A stretch of 64,000 bases of DNA, taken from NCBI RefSeq assembly GCF_014203395.1, contig NZ_JACHIW010000001.1:2790001-2854000 (forward strand), given 5' to 3'. This document shows, piece by piece, positions 1-7,838 of this stretch. Position 1 is the stretch's first letter. Each line of letters begins with the position of its first letter. The notes below the pieces were generated by a model. It saw only the letters and a list, made by a program, of their open reading frames with translations, was not told the origin of the DNA and did no database searches. Made by a program: the position numbers and the translations under genes. This stretch comes from Saccharopolyspora phatthalungensis (lineage in GTDB: Bacteria > Actinomycetota > Actinomycetes > Mycobacteriales > Pseudonocardiaceae).

Positions 1-41
1 CGGCAGGTGTGGACGGGCCGACTGCGCCCATCGGCAGCACC

Positions 42-1274
42 ATGTCCAGCGTGGGGTCCAGTGTGGAATCCGCCGTGGTAGACCTCGGCGCCGGTCGTGG
101 CCCGACCTGGCTGGATGCCTGGCTGGACGCGAACGCGCACCGCGTGGTCGGCTGGCGGCGGCACATCCACGCTTACCCGGAGCTCTCTCGCGCCGAGCAC
201 GAGACCACCTCGTTCCTCGTTGAGCGGCTTACCAAGGTCGGCCTGCGCCCCCGGGTCCTGCCGATTGGCACCGGCTTGGTCTGCGACATTGGTGGCGACG
301 GAAGCCCCGGTCAGCGGACCGTAGCGCTGCGAGCCGACATCGACGCCCTGCCGCTGAGCGAGGCCACCGGGCTGCCGTATGCATCCACAGTGGACGGTGT
401 GGCGCACGCCTGCGGGCATGACGCGCACACCACGGTCGTGTTGGGGGCGGCGCTGGCACTGGCCGCCGCGCCGAGCCTGCCCGGCCGGGTGCGGCTGATC
501 TTCCAGCCCGCCGAAGAGGTGATGCCCGGGGGTGCCCTGGACGTGCTGGCCAGCGGCGCACTCGACGACGTGGACCGAATCTTCGGGCTGCACTGCGACC
601 CGCGGCTGCTGGTGGGTCAGATCGGAACTCGGGTCGGAGCCATCACTTCGGCCAGTGACCTGCTGGAACTCCGGCTGACCTCGCCTGGCGGGCACACCTC
701 GCGCCCGCATCTGACCGCAGACCTGGTGCACGCGCTGGGCACCGCCATCACTGGCCTGCCGACGCTGCTGTCGCGCCGGGTCGATCCCCGCACCGGAACC
801 GTCTTGACCTGGGGTGCGGTGCATGCCGGCGAGGCGCCGAACGCGATCCCGCAGGACGGCGTGCTCACCGGGACGTTGCGCACCGGCGACCGCGGCACCT
901 GGGCGAAGCTGGAGCCGCTGGTGCACGAGCTCGTGCACAGCCTGCTGTCGCCGCTCGGCGTCGGTTTCGATCTGCAGCACCGGCGCGGCGTGCCGCCGGT
1001 AGTCAACGACTCGGAGAGCACCGAGCTGTTGCGGGCCGGGGTCGTCGCGGGGCTTGGCGAAGCCGCCCTGACCAGCACCCCGCAGTCGTCCGGTGGTGAG
1101 GACTTCGGCTGGTACCTGGAGCACGTACCGGGCTCGTTCGCGAGGCTCGGCGTGCATTCCGGGGTGGGTCGGGTCAAGGACCTGCACCAGCCGACGTTCG
1201 CGATGGACGAGCGTGCCCTGTTCGTCGGCATCCGGGCGTTGGTGAACACCGCCCTAGCGGCACTGGAACGCTGA
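42..1274 (+). CDS. M20 family amidohydrolase (amiA/amiB-like)
   Basis: This is a zinc/manganese-dependent amidohydrolase of peptidase family M20D (hippurate hydrolase / N-acyl amino acid amidohydrolase type), a cytoplasmic enzyme that releases acyl groups from amides. The metal-site motifs are visible: the ACGHDAHT block near residue 128, the PAEE block with the catalytic glutamates near residue 158, the SSGGEDFG block near residue 350 and a C-terminal DLHQPTF histidine. The central dimerisation domain is also present (SPGGHTSRPH). An ATG at 42 is chosen as start; a GTG at 9 is in the same frame, and the frame is open to the window edge, so the true start could lie earlier. Mycobacteria carry similar enzymes (amiA1/amiB1) near lpdA, as here. 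The natural substrate is not predictable from sequence. Confidence 0.85.
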   Translation: MSSVGSSVESAVVDLGAGRGPTWLDAWLDANAHRVVGWRRHIHAYPELSRAEHETTSFLVERLTKVGLRPRVLPIGTGLVCDIGGDGSPGQRTVALRADIDALPLSEATGLPYASTVDGVAHACGHDAHTTVVLGAALALAAAPSLPGRVRLIFQPAEEVMPGGALDVLASGALDDVDRIFGLHCDPRLLVGQIGTRVGAITSASDLLELRLTSPGGHTSRPHLTADLVHALGTAITGLPTLLSRRVDPRTGTVLTWGAVHAGEAPNAIPQDGVLTGTLRTGDRGTWAKLEPLVHELVHSLLSPLGVGFDLQHRRGVPPVVNDSESTELLRAGVVAGLGEAALTSTPQSSGGEDFGWYLEHVPGSFARLGVHSGVGRVKDLHQPTFAMDERALFVGIRALVNTALAALER

Positions 1275-1278
1275 ACAC

Positions 1279-1320
1279 GCGGCTCCCTCCTAGGGCGCGG
1301 GCCCGCGCCCTAGGAGCCGC
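1279..1320. terminator. Strong hairpin after the amidohydrolase gene
   Basis: Arms GCGGCTCC (1279-1286) and GGAGCCGC (1313-1320) enclose a perfect 24-bp palindrome at 1290-1313 (half-site CTAGGGCGCGGG). It starts 4 nt after the stop codon. There is no T-tract, as is usual for actinobacterial terminators. Role as a terminator is inferred. Confidence 0.7.
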
Positions 1321-1579
1321 ACGTGTCAGACCGCATCAATGCGATCCCGTGCCAGGGGTGGAACTTCCGGGATGTTCACCGGCAAAGCCATTGTCCCGCT
1401 GGCGCCGGTGTGGGCGCCACGATGGAGAAACACTTCGCGGGGGACGCCGTTCGGTCATGAGGTCGGCTGAGTCTGCCGAGCCGTCGTCTTCAGGCGCATT
1501 CTGAGCGGGAATTGCACCCGATTGAGGTGTATCCGTTCGCGGCTGTATCTGTTTCCGGGGTTGCCGTCTCTATTAGGGC
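1321..1579. other. Intergenic stretch without a recognisable gene
   Basis: No reading frame here has a recognisable product. The last part presumably holds the promoter of the following gene, but no clear -35/-10 pair is visible. Nothing else stands out. Confidence 0.5.
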
Positions 1580-2248
1580 ATGAGCGCGAACATCAGTTCT
1601 CCGAAAATGCGGCCACGGGTGGTCGCCGGGCACGAGGATTCGAGCGGGTGGCCGCAGTCATCTCGGCACGGTGCGATGACGCGCCGCGACGCGGAGCGGT
1701 CGCTCGGATCCGCCGAGCTCGCGGCCGGTCTCGCCGATGGCGAGTGGGTGGAGCCCTGGTACGGGGTCGTCGTCCCGGCCGCCCGCGCCCACGATCCGCT
1801 GACTCGCGCGTCGGCAGCGCTGCTGCGCGCCGGTCCGCACTCGGTGCTGTCGGGTGCGACCGCGGCGGCGATTCACGGCTGCAATTCCGCAGCCGATGGC
1901 GTCGTGCACGTGACCATTCCCTACGACCGGGAACTCCGCTCTCAACCGGATCTCGCCGTCCACCAGGCCTGGATCAGGGAATGCGACGTCGTCGAATTGG
2001 ACGGGCTGCGCACCCAGGCGCTGGACGTCGCGATCACCGAAATGCTGTGCACCGGGCCGCAAAGGTCGGCGCTGGATTGCCTGGAGCAGGCGCTGGCGCA
2101 ACTCGGCGAGACCGCCGAGCGCTTCCGCATGCTCGTCGCCGAACGGCTCATGCGCCGCAGGGATCGCCGGGGGACTCGGAAGGCCGCCGCCTTGCTCCAG
2201 CTTGCCTGGTCGAAACCGCGCGGTGAGCTGGTCGGAGGTGTGCGATGA
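1580..2248 (+). CDS. Truncated AbiEi/DUF559-type protein (no nuclease domain)
   Basis: The 222-residue product resembles the N-terminal two thirds of the common actinobacterial proteins that join an AbiEi-like antitoxin domain to a DUF559 (Vsr-like) endonuclease domain. Visible family features are the LSGATAAAIHG block, the VHVTIPYDRE strand, the VHQAW block, and the VVELDGLRTQALDVAITEML stretch, each with its family spacing. In full-length relatives a nuclease domain follows the helical segment; here the protein ends after about 35 unrelated, basic residues. It is therefore either a shortened variant or a decaying copy. Its 3' end abuts an antisense kinase remnant, consistent with rearrangement at this spot. 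Function is unknown; the assignment is by motif recall only. Confidence 0.55.
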   Translation: MSANISSPKMRPRVVAGHEDSSGWPQSSRHGAMTRRDAERSLGSAELAAGLADGEWVEPWYGVVVPAARAHDPLTRASAALLRAGPHSVLSGATAAAIHGCNSAADGVVHVTIPYDRELRSQPDLAVHQAWIRECDVVELDGLRTQALDVAITEMLCTGPQRSALDCLEQALAQLGETAERFRMLVAERLMRRRDRRGTRKAAALLQLAWSKPRGELVGGVR

Positions 2249-2274
2249 GCACCCGAGCGTGGATCCGATGTCCG

Positions 2275-2372
2275 GACGGCGGAAAACAGGCGACGGCGAG
2301 TTCCGTGCCGTCCGCGGCGCAGGCGACGGTCTTCACCGCCGAGGCACCGGTGTCGATCTCGGTGGTGATCAT
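2275..2372 (-). pseudogene. Remnant of an FGGY kinase N-terminus
   Basis: Read on the minus strand from an ATG at 2372 (preceded by GCAGGAAG), about 33 codons look like the first strand and phosphate-binding loop of a carbohydrate kinase: IDTGASAVKTVACAADGTE, matching the family pattern IDxGTSxVKxVxFDxDG. The similarity then stops. The neighbouring intact FGGY kinase lies on the opposite strand, so this is a separate broken copy. A short hairpin protein cannot be excluded, but the motif match is specific. Confidence 0.5.
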
Positions 2373-2419
2373 GGACTTCCTGCTGATCCCGCCTACCTGG
2401 TCGGCCTGGTCGGCCTGGC

Positions 2420-2475
2420 TTAGCAATATCACGGAATTTAGTGTTAAAAATTTCAAGATAGATGTTATGTTTGCG
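2420..2475 (+). promoter_or_regulatory. AT-rich promoter/operator region for the HAD-kinase pair
   Basis: This is a run of strikingly AT-rich DNA in a high-GC window, with GAATTT and AAATTTC arranged as an imperfect inverted repeat around 2431-2452. It sits directly upstream of the HAD-FGGY pair and of the divergent kinase remnant, where a sugar-responsive repressor would be expected to bind. No regulator gene is adjacent. The role is inferred. Confidence 0.4.
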
Positions 2476-2523
2476 CTGGAATGTGACCTCCCCGGCTGCG
2501 AACCACCACCGGAAGGACGGGAC

Positions 2524-3237
2524 GTGCCGCCTCAACCGCGTTCAGACTCGGGAGCCGACCGCATCGACCTCGTGCTGCTCGACGTCGGCGGCCCCATCTA
2601 TGACGACACGCCCTACCGGGACGCGCTGTTGCGCGCCGCGGGCGAACTCGCCGCCGAAGACGGGCGAAGCATCGACGAAGCCGAGTTCCAGCAGGTCTAC
2701 GACAGGCATCGCCAAGCCCAGGGAGGATCCCTGCGCACGGCGGTCGCCGAGCGGTTCCTGACCCCGCCGGACCGGCAGCGGTTGTCCGACCGCGCGGAGC
2801 GCTATTGGGAGTATCCGCCATCGGCCCTGCATGGCGACGTGCTTCCGACGCTGCAGCAGCTCACCGAGCGCTACCGAATCGCGGTCGTGGCTAACCAGCG
2901 GGCCGCTGTGCTGGACGCGCTGCGCCGGGACGGCGTGGCCGACTACATCGACATCTGGGCGGTATCCGAGATCGTCGGCGCGGAAAAGCCGGACCCGCGG
3001 ATCTTCCAGCACGCGCTGCGGGAAGCGGGCGTCGAGCCGAAGAACGCGGTGCATGTCGGCAACCGGCTCGATACGGACGTGCGCGGTGCACATCGCGTCG
3101 GGCTGCGCACGGTGTGGGTAGTGCGCGGCGAAGCGCCGCCGGAGCCTACGCCGGAGCAGCTCGCCGAGCCGGACGTGGCGGTGTTCTCGCTGGCCGAGCT
3201 GCCTGCGGCGCTGGAGAGGCTGCAGGAGGCCCGATGA
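2524..3237 (+). CDS. HAD-superfamily hydrolase
   Basis: A 237-residue haloacid-dehalogenase-type phosphatase. Motif I is LLDVGGPIYDD (nucleophile Asp present, but the usual second Asp is Gly). Motif II is weak (VVANQ, Asn in place of Ser/Thr). Motif III is the Lys in GAEKPDP and motif IV is HVGNRLDTDVRGA. The cap region lies between motifs I and II, as in subfamily IA. The GTG at 2524 is chosen because GGAAGG precedes it and similarity begins here; the frame is open further upstream but that part is non-family sequence. It overlaps the following FGGY kinase by ATGA, so the two are translationally coupled and probably act on the same sugar or polyol phosphate pathway. The changed motif I makes general phosphatase activity less certain. 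Confidence 0.75.
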   Translation: MPPQPRSDSGADRIDLVLLDVGGPIYDDTPYRDALLRAAGELAAEDGRSIDEAEFQQVYDRHRQAQGGSLRTAVAERFLTPPDRQRLSDRAERYWEYPPSALHGDVLPTLQQLTERYRIAVVANQRAAVLDALRRDGVADYIDIWAVSEIVGAEKPDPRIFQHALREAGVEPKNAVHVGNRLDTDVRGAHRVGLRTVWVVRGEAPPEPTPEQLAEPDVAVFSLAELPAALERLQEAR

Positions 3238-4679
3238 CTGAACTAGTCGTGGGCGTCGATGTCGCGACCGCCAACGTCCGGGTGCAGATCCACGATCCGG
3301 TGGGTGCAGTGGTGGCTATGGCGTCCCGGCGGTTGCCGCAACCGGCGCGCTCGGCAGGGGGGCGTTCCGAACAGGACGCGACCACCTGGTGGCCGGCTGT
3401 CCGGGATTGCCTGGCCGAGTGCACGAATACGTTGGGGTCGCGCAGCGCCGAAATCGGATCGCTGGCTATCTCGGCGACGTCCGGCACGGTCGTTGCGGTC
3501 GGCGGTGACGGCGAGCCGGTCACCGCGGCGCTGATGTACGACGACCGGCGCGCTGAAGCGGAAGCCCGAACCGCCGCCGAGGCGGGCGCGCCTCGCTGGC
3601 AACGCACCGGGATCACCCCGTCGGCGGGCTCCGGGCTGGCCCGCATCGGCTGGTTGGCGAGGAATCTCCCGGACGGTGCCGCGCTGGTGTGCCACACACC
3701 GGACCTCGTGGCCCGCAAACTCGTCGGACACCCCGTGGCCACCGACTCCAGCCACGCGCTAAAAAGCGGCTACGACGCGGTCGACGGCCAGTGGGCGACC
3801 GAGGTGTTCGCGGCCCTGGGCGTGCCGGAGGGGTTGTTGCCGGAGGTCGTGCGACCAACAACGGTGCTGGGGACCGTCGATGCGCGAGCCGCGGCGCAAA
3901 CGGGCCTGCCGGTCGGCTGCGAGGTGCGCGCCGGGATGACGGACGGCTGCGCGGGCCAGCTGGCGTGCGGCGCCGTCGACCTCGGACAGTTCGTCACGGT
4001 CCTCGGGACCACTTTGGTGCTGAAGGGAGTTGCCAAGGAACTCGTGCACGATCCGGCCGGCGCGGTGTACAGCCACCTGCACCCGGACGGGATGTGGTTG
4101 CCCGGCGGCGCGGCCAACATCGGTGGCTCGGCGCTGTCCGATGTGGGCCCCTCCGAGCTGCCGAAACTGGACGCGGCGGCCACCGAGAGGGGCCCGGCCG
4201 GCGTGGTCAACTACCCGCTGCGCGGTGACGGCGAGCGGTTCCCGTTCCGCGCCGAAAGCGCCACACAGTTCGTGCTCGGCAAGCCGGCGGACCGAGTCGA
4301 TGAATACCGCTCGCGTCTCGAAGGCGTCGCCTTCTGCGAGCGACTCGCGCTGGAACGGCTGGCCCGACTCGGTGCGCCAGCCGACGGCGCCGTGCGCACC
4401 GCCGGCGGCGGGGCCCGCAGCGTCGCCTGGTGCCGGATCAGGGCGTCGGTTCTGGACACGCCGGTGCTGCGTGTGAAAGGCGCGGGAACGGCGCTGGGGG
4501 CGGCGCTGCTGGCGGCCAGCGGCTCGGTCCACCCGGACCTGAGCGCGGCTGCAGCCGCGATGGTGCCCGACGGCGAACTTGTCGAACCAGTGCGGGCAGA
4601 GGTGTCCCAGCTGGATGACAGCTACCAGCGCTTCGTGGACGAGCTGACCGTCCGGGGCTGGATCTCCGCGCCGGTTTGA
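3234..4679 (+). CDS. FGGY-family carbohydrate kinase (xylulokinase-like)
   Basis: A 481-residue sugar kinase with the ASKHA fold. The N-terminal nucleotide-binding loop is VVGVDVATANVRVQIHD, the mid-domain has the DGCAGQLACGAVDLGQFVTVLGTT stretch (quoted as DGCAGQ..TVLGTT), and the C-terminal domain has the RTAGGGARS phosphate loop and the GTALGAALLAA signature. It would phosphorylate a pentose, pentulose or polyol with ATP in the cytoplasm. The ATG at 3234 overlaps the HAD stop and has GCAGGAGG upstream. Length is normal for the family. The exact sugar is not predictable; the coupling with a HAD phosphatase suggests a damage-control or salvage pair. Confidence 0.8.
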   Translation: MTELVVGVDVATANVRVQIHDPVGAVVAMASRRLPQPARSAGGRSEQDATTWWPAVRDCLAECTNTLGSRSAEIGSLAISATSGTVVAVGGDGEPVTAALMYDDRRAEAEARTAAEAGAPRWQRTGITPSAGSGLARIGWLARNLPDGAALVCHTPDLVARKLVGHPVATDSSHALKSGYDAVDGQWATEVFAALGVPEGLLPEVVRPTTVLGTVDARAAAQTGLPVGCEVRAGMTDGCAGQLACGAVDLGQFVTVLGTTLVLKGVAKELVHDPAGAVYSHLHPDGMWLPGGAANIGGSALSDVGPSELPKLDAAATERGPAGVVNYPLRGDGERFPFRAESATQFVLGKPADRVDEYRSRLEGVAFCERLALERLARLGAPADGAVRTAGGGARSVAWCRIRASVLDTPVLRVKGAGTALGAALLAASGSVHPDLSAAAAAMVPDGELVEPVRAEVSQLDDSYQRFVDELTVRGWISAPV

Positions 4680-4898
4680 CCCCCCATCGAGTCCGTCGGA
4701 ATGCCGGGCGGTCGGCCGCCGGCGACCTCCAGCGCCAGCCACTCCCGCCTGCCGAAGCTCATCGCGCAGTGGCTCCGGGGTCCCGTACGACCCGACCGTG
4801 TCCCGCCTGCGCCGGCCACGGATGCCCCTCACCTCGCGTGTGCAACCGGCGTGATTTTTACCCGGAAGGCGTGATGTCCGAGCCGAGTCACGCGCAGT
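4680..4898. other. Convergent intergenic region
   Basis: The stretch between the two converging genes carries no recognisable gene or clear terminator hairpin. Confidence 0.4.
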
Positions 4899-5351
4899 TC
4901 ACGGGCCGACGTTGTGGCATGGGCGTTTGCGCAGCTTCTCTACGTAGTCTTCGGGCGCCCCGGCCGCTTCGGCGGCATCGGCCATCACACCGAGATAACG
5001 CGCCGACGGGAGTCCGCCCTCGTAGGCGTCGAGCACGTAAAGCCAGGCCAGCACCGATCCGTCCAGCGTCTGCACCCGCAGCCGCAGCTTCTTGTGCATG
5101 CCCAGCTCGCCGCCTTCCCAGCTGTCGAGCTGCTGCTCGTCCTCCGGGCTGACGTCGTAGAGCACCGTGAAAACCTGGGAGCCCGGCTGCTCGACGATCG
5201 TGGCGAGGGCTCCTTCCCAGCCGTAGTCCTCGCCACCGAAGGTCAGCCGCCAGTCCACCAGCCAGCCCGTTCCCGCCATCGGGGAATGCGGGGCACGCTT
5301 CATCATCTGGGCCGGATCCATGTTGGACCCGTACGCGGCGTACAGAGGCAC
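4899..5351 (-). CDS. Gamma-glutamylcyclotransferase-like protein
   Basis: A 150-residue protein of the gamma-glutamylcyclotransferase fold, recognised by the N-terminal YAAYGSNMDP loop (substrate-binding glycine-rich YGSNM), the FGGEDYGWEGALATIVE block with the candidate catalytic glutamate, and the VYVLDAYEGGLPSARYL C-terminal region. It would cyclise gamma-glutamyl groups to 5-oxoproline. The start at 5351 (GTG) is supported by a -10-like TACCCT exactly 7 nt upstream (leaderless arrangement) and by family similarity starting here; the frame is open further upstream but without family sequence. It lies divergent to lpdA, an arrangement also remembered from mycobacteria. Confidence 0.8.
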   Translation of the reverse strand: MPLYAAYGSNMDPAQMMKRAPHSPMAGTGWLVDWRLTFGGEDYGWEGALATIVEQPGSQVFTVLYDVSPEDEQQLDSWEGGELGMHKKLRLRVQTLDGSVLAWLYVLDAYEGGLPSARYLGVMADAAEAAGAPEDYVEKLRKRPCHNVGP

Positions 5352-5604
5352 GCCCAACAGGGTAGCGATCGACAGCCCGTGTGGCGGAGCGGATCGCGTC
5401 ACGAATGTGGGTATGGGTCGCCGGCGAGGCGGGGAGCTCATCCGTGTGAACCGGTCACCTGGGCTTCTCGCGATGCCAAACTGCCCGGACGTGGCCTGCG
5501 CCACGGTGGTCAACTCGGGCGGCACCACCCGAATTGCCCGGACTCGTCGCAGCGTACGGTGAGTCCGGCGCCCACAAGGCAGGCGGACCGAGGAGGAGCG
5601 CGAA

Positions 5605-7008
5605 GTGACCCGCATCGTGATCATGGGAGGCGGCCCGGCAGGCTACGAGGCGGCGCTGGTCGCGGCTTCGAACGGGGCGGACGTCACGCTGGTCGAGCCG
5701 GAAGGGCTCGGCGGCGCATGCGTGCTTTACGACTGCGTGCCATCGAAGACCTTCATCGCGTCGGCTGGTGCGCGGTCCGCGTTCCGGGACGCGCGGGAGC
5801 TCGGCATCCGCACCAAGACCGAGGACTCCGACGTCGATGTCGCGGTAGTGCACGGCCGGGTCAAGGGCCTGGCGCTGGCGCAGTCGGCCGATATCCGCTC
5901 CAGGGTCCGCCGCGAGGGCGTGAAGATCTTGTCGGGCCGGGCCCGGTTCACCAACCCGGCCAAGGGCATGGCCGTGCACCACGTCGGGGTCGATCTCGCC
6001 GACGGGGGCTTCGAGGAACTGACCGCGGACGTCGTGCTGATCGCCACCGGCGCCACGCCCCGGATCCTCCGGGACGCCGAGCCCGACGGGGACCGGATCC
6101 TGACCTGGCGGCAGCTTTACGACCTGCCTGAGCTGCCCGAGCACCTGGCCGTGATCGGCTCCGGCGTGACCGGTGTGGAGTTCGCCTCCGCCTACACCGA
6201 GATGGGCGTCAAGGTCACCATGATCTCCAGCCGCGACCGAGTGCTCCCGCACGAGGACGCGGACGCCGCGGCGGTGCTGGAGGAGGTGTTCGCCGAGCGC
6301 GGCACCGAGGTCGTCAAGCACGCCCGGGCCGAGAAGGTGGAACGTACCGACTCCGGGGTGCTGATCCACCTGGCCGACGGGCGGCAGGTCGAGGCCAGCC
6401 ACGCGCTGATGACCGTCGGTTCGGTGCCGAACACCAGCGACATCGGCCTGGACCGGGTGGGCATCGAGCCCGACCGCGGCGGCTACATCCCGGTCGACCG
6501 GGTGTCACGGACCAGCGTGCCCGGCGTCTACGCGGCCGGTGACTGCACCGGTCTGCTGCTGCTCGCCTCGGTGGCGGGCATGCAGGGCCGCATCGCGATG
6601 TGGCACGCGCTCGGGGAAGGCGTCACGCCGATCAAGCTCAAGACGGTCGCGGCCAACGTCTTCACCCACCCGGAGATCGCCACGGTCGGCATCAGCCAGC
6701 AGGCGATCGACTGCGGCGATGTGCCGGCGCGGACCGTGATGATGCCGCTGGCCACCAACCCACGGGCGAAGATGGAGGGCCTGCGGCGCGGTTTCCTCAA
6801 GGTCTTCTGCCGCCCCCAGACCGGCGTGGTGGTGGGCGGCGTCGTGGTGGCGCCGAACGCCAGTGAGCTGATCCTGCCGATCGCGCTCGCGGTGCAGAAC
6901 CAGGTGACCGTGGACAACGTGGCGAACACGTTCTCGGTGTACCCGTCGCTGTCGGGCTCGTTGACCGAAGCCGGCCGCCTGTTGATGCGCCACGACGACC
7001 TGGACTGA
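5605..7008 (+). CDS. lpdA: NAD(P)H dehydrogenase (quinone), LpdA-type flavoprotein
   Basis: A 467-residue class I pyridine nucleotide-disulfide oxidoreductase closely resembling M. tuberculosis LpdA. It has the FAD-binding GGGPAGYEAALVAA loop at the start, the CVLYDCVPSKT redox region, the NAD(P)H-binding GSGVTGVEFASAY loop near residue 180, the YAAGDCTG FAD motif near residue 310 and the C-terminal dimerisation domain. In LpdA it reduces quinones and protects against oxidative stress rather than acting in pyruvate dehydrogenase. Here both cysteines of the C-x4-C pair are present, whereas the mycobacterial enzyme as I recall lacks one. The start is a GTG with GAGGAGG 8 nt upstream. The usual neighbour glpD2 is about 18 kb away here. 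Confidence 0.88.
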   Translation: MTRIVIMGGGPAGYEAALVAASNGADVTLVEPEGLGGACVLYDCVPSKTFIASAGARSAFRDARELGIRTKTEDSDVDVAVVHGRVKGLALAQSADIRSRVRREGVKILSGRARFTNPAKGMAVHHVGVDLADGGFEELTADVVLIATGATPRILRDAEPDGDRILTWRQLYDLPELPEHLAVIGSGVTGVEFASAYTEMGVKVTMISSRDRVLPHEDADAAAVLEEVFAERGTEVVKHARAEKVERTDSGVLIHLADGRQVEASHALMTVGSVPNTSDIGLDRVGIEPDRGGYIPVDRVSRTSVPGVYAAGDCTGLLLLASVAGMQGRIAMWHALGEGVTPIKLKTVAANVFTHPEIATVGISQQAIDCGDVPARTVMMPLATNPRAKMEGLRRGFLKVFCRPQTGVVVGGVVVAPNASELILPIALAVQNQVTVDNVANTFSVYPSLSGSLTEAGRLLMRHDDLD

Positions 7009-7202
7009 TCTCGGGCCGAAGGGGCCCGGCCGGGTGGCCGATCGGCCGAGTGGTCGTCATCACGACGATGGACCGCCGCGCCTGAGTAAGCAGCGAGGGG
7101 TTCCGCCACGTGTATCCCGCGGTGTGCTGGAGCTAGCCGCATTTGCGACCGTTGTTGGGTACTCACGTCAAGCGGGTCCGGTGGAAGGGGGCGTGCCCAG
7201 CC

Positions 7203-7601
7203 ATGAACGACCTGCCGGTGCTGGTATACGACGGTGACTGCGGGTTTTGCACGCGAAGCGTGCGGTTGGCGGAGCGGTTGCCGGTGCGCATGCGCATCCT
7301 GCCGTGGCAGGAGGCAGATCTGGCCGCACTGCGGACCACGTCGGACCGGGCGCGGCACGAGGTGCTGTGGGTAGACCGGTCCGGGCGGGTGTTCGGCGGC
7401 GCGGCCGCGGTCGGCGAGCTGCTCAAGAACAGTCGCGCGCCGTGGTCGGCGCTCGGCTGGCTGATGGCCGCGCCGGTGCTGCGGCTGCCGGCCGAGTGGG
7501 CGTACCGCTGGGTCGCGGCGAACCGCTACCGACTGCCCGGTGCCACTCCGGCCTGCCAACTGCCGCCCGAGGAACGCCCGGGGCATTCAGATCGTTCCTG
7601 A
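7203..7601 (+). CDS. DCC-family thiol-disulfide oxidoreductase (DUF393)
   Basis: A 132-residue protein with the DUF393 signature YDGDCGFC near residue 10 (the CxxC pair that names the DCC family), followed by the LPWQEAD block and the WVDRSGRVFGGAAAVGELL segment. Members are small thioredoxin-like proteins of uncertain redox function, often with hydrophobic segments; one such segment is near residues 80-100. The ATG at 7203 is preceded by GGAAGGGG. It stands alone between lpdA and a TPR gene. The activity is not established for most family members. Confidence 0.8.
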   Translation: MNDLPVLVYDGDCGFCTRSVRLAERLPVRMRILPWQEADLAALRTTSDRARHEVLWVDRSGRVFGGAAAVGELLKNSRAPWSALGWLMAAPVLRLPAEWAYRWVAANRYRLPGATPACQLPPEERPGHSDRS

Positions 7602-7838
7602 CCACTACCGATCTCGGCCGAAAGTACGAGGAGCGGGCGATGCCTTCCTGGCCGATCGGTTGATCTGAGTTGCCAATTCGGCCGAGCCGCCGGCCCCCTG
7701 CCGCGCCATAACTTGGATGTCGTTCGGGGGTTTGAAGGGGTCCGCGCCCTCCGCTCCAGGAGTTCTGCGGGGGCGCGGCCGCTACCAAGGATTGGTGCGT
7801 CTTGAGCACCAGACCGCGGGAAGGCGAGGTGGCTCGAG
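7602..7838. other. Intergenic stretch, nothing recognised
   Basis: No gene is recognised between the DCC protein and the TPR protein. The right end carries GGGAAGGCGAGG, the ribosome-binding site of the next gene. Confidence 0.4.

Noticed and set aside
1522..2226. A second overlapping plus-strand frame across the DUF559-like gene
   Set aside because: Arg/Gly-rich shadow; the frame starting at 1580 carries the family motifs.
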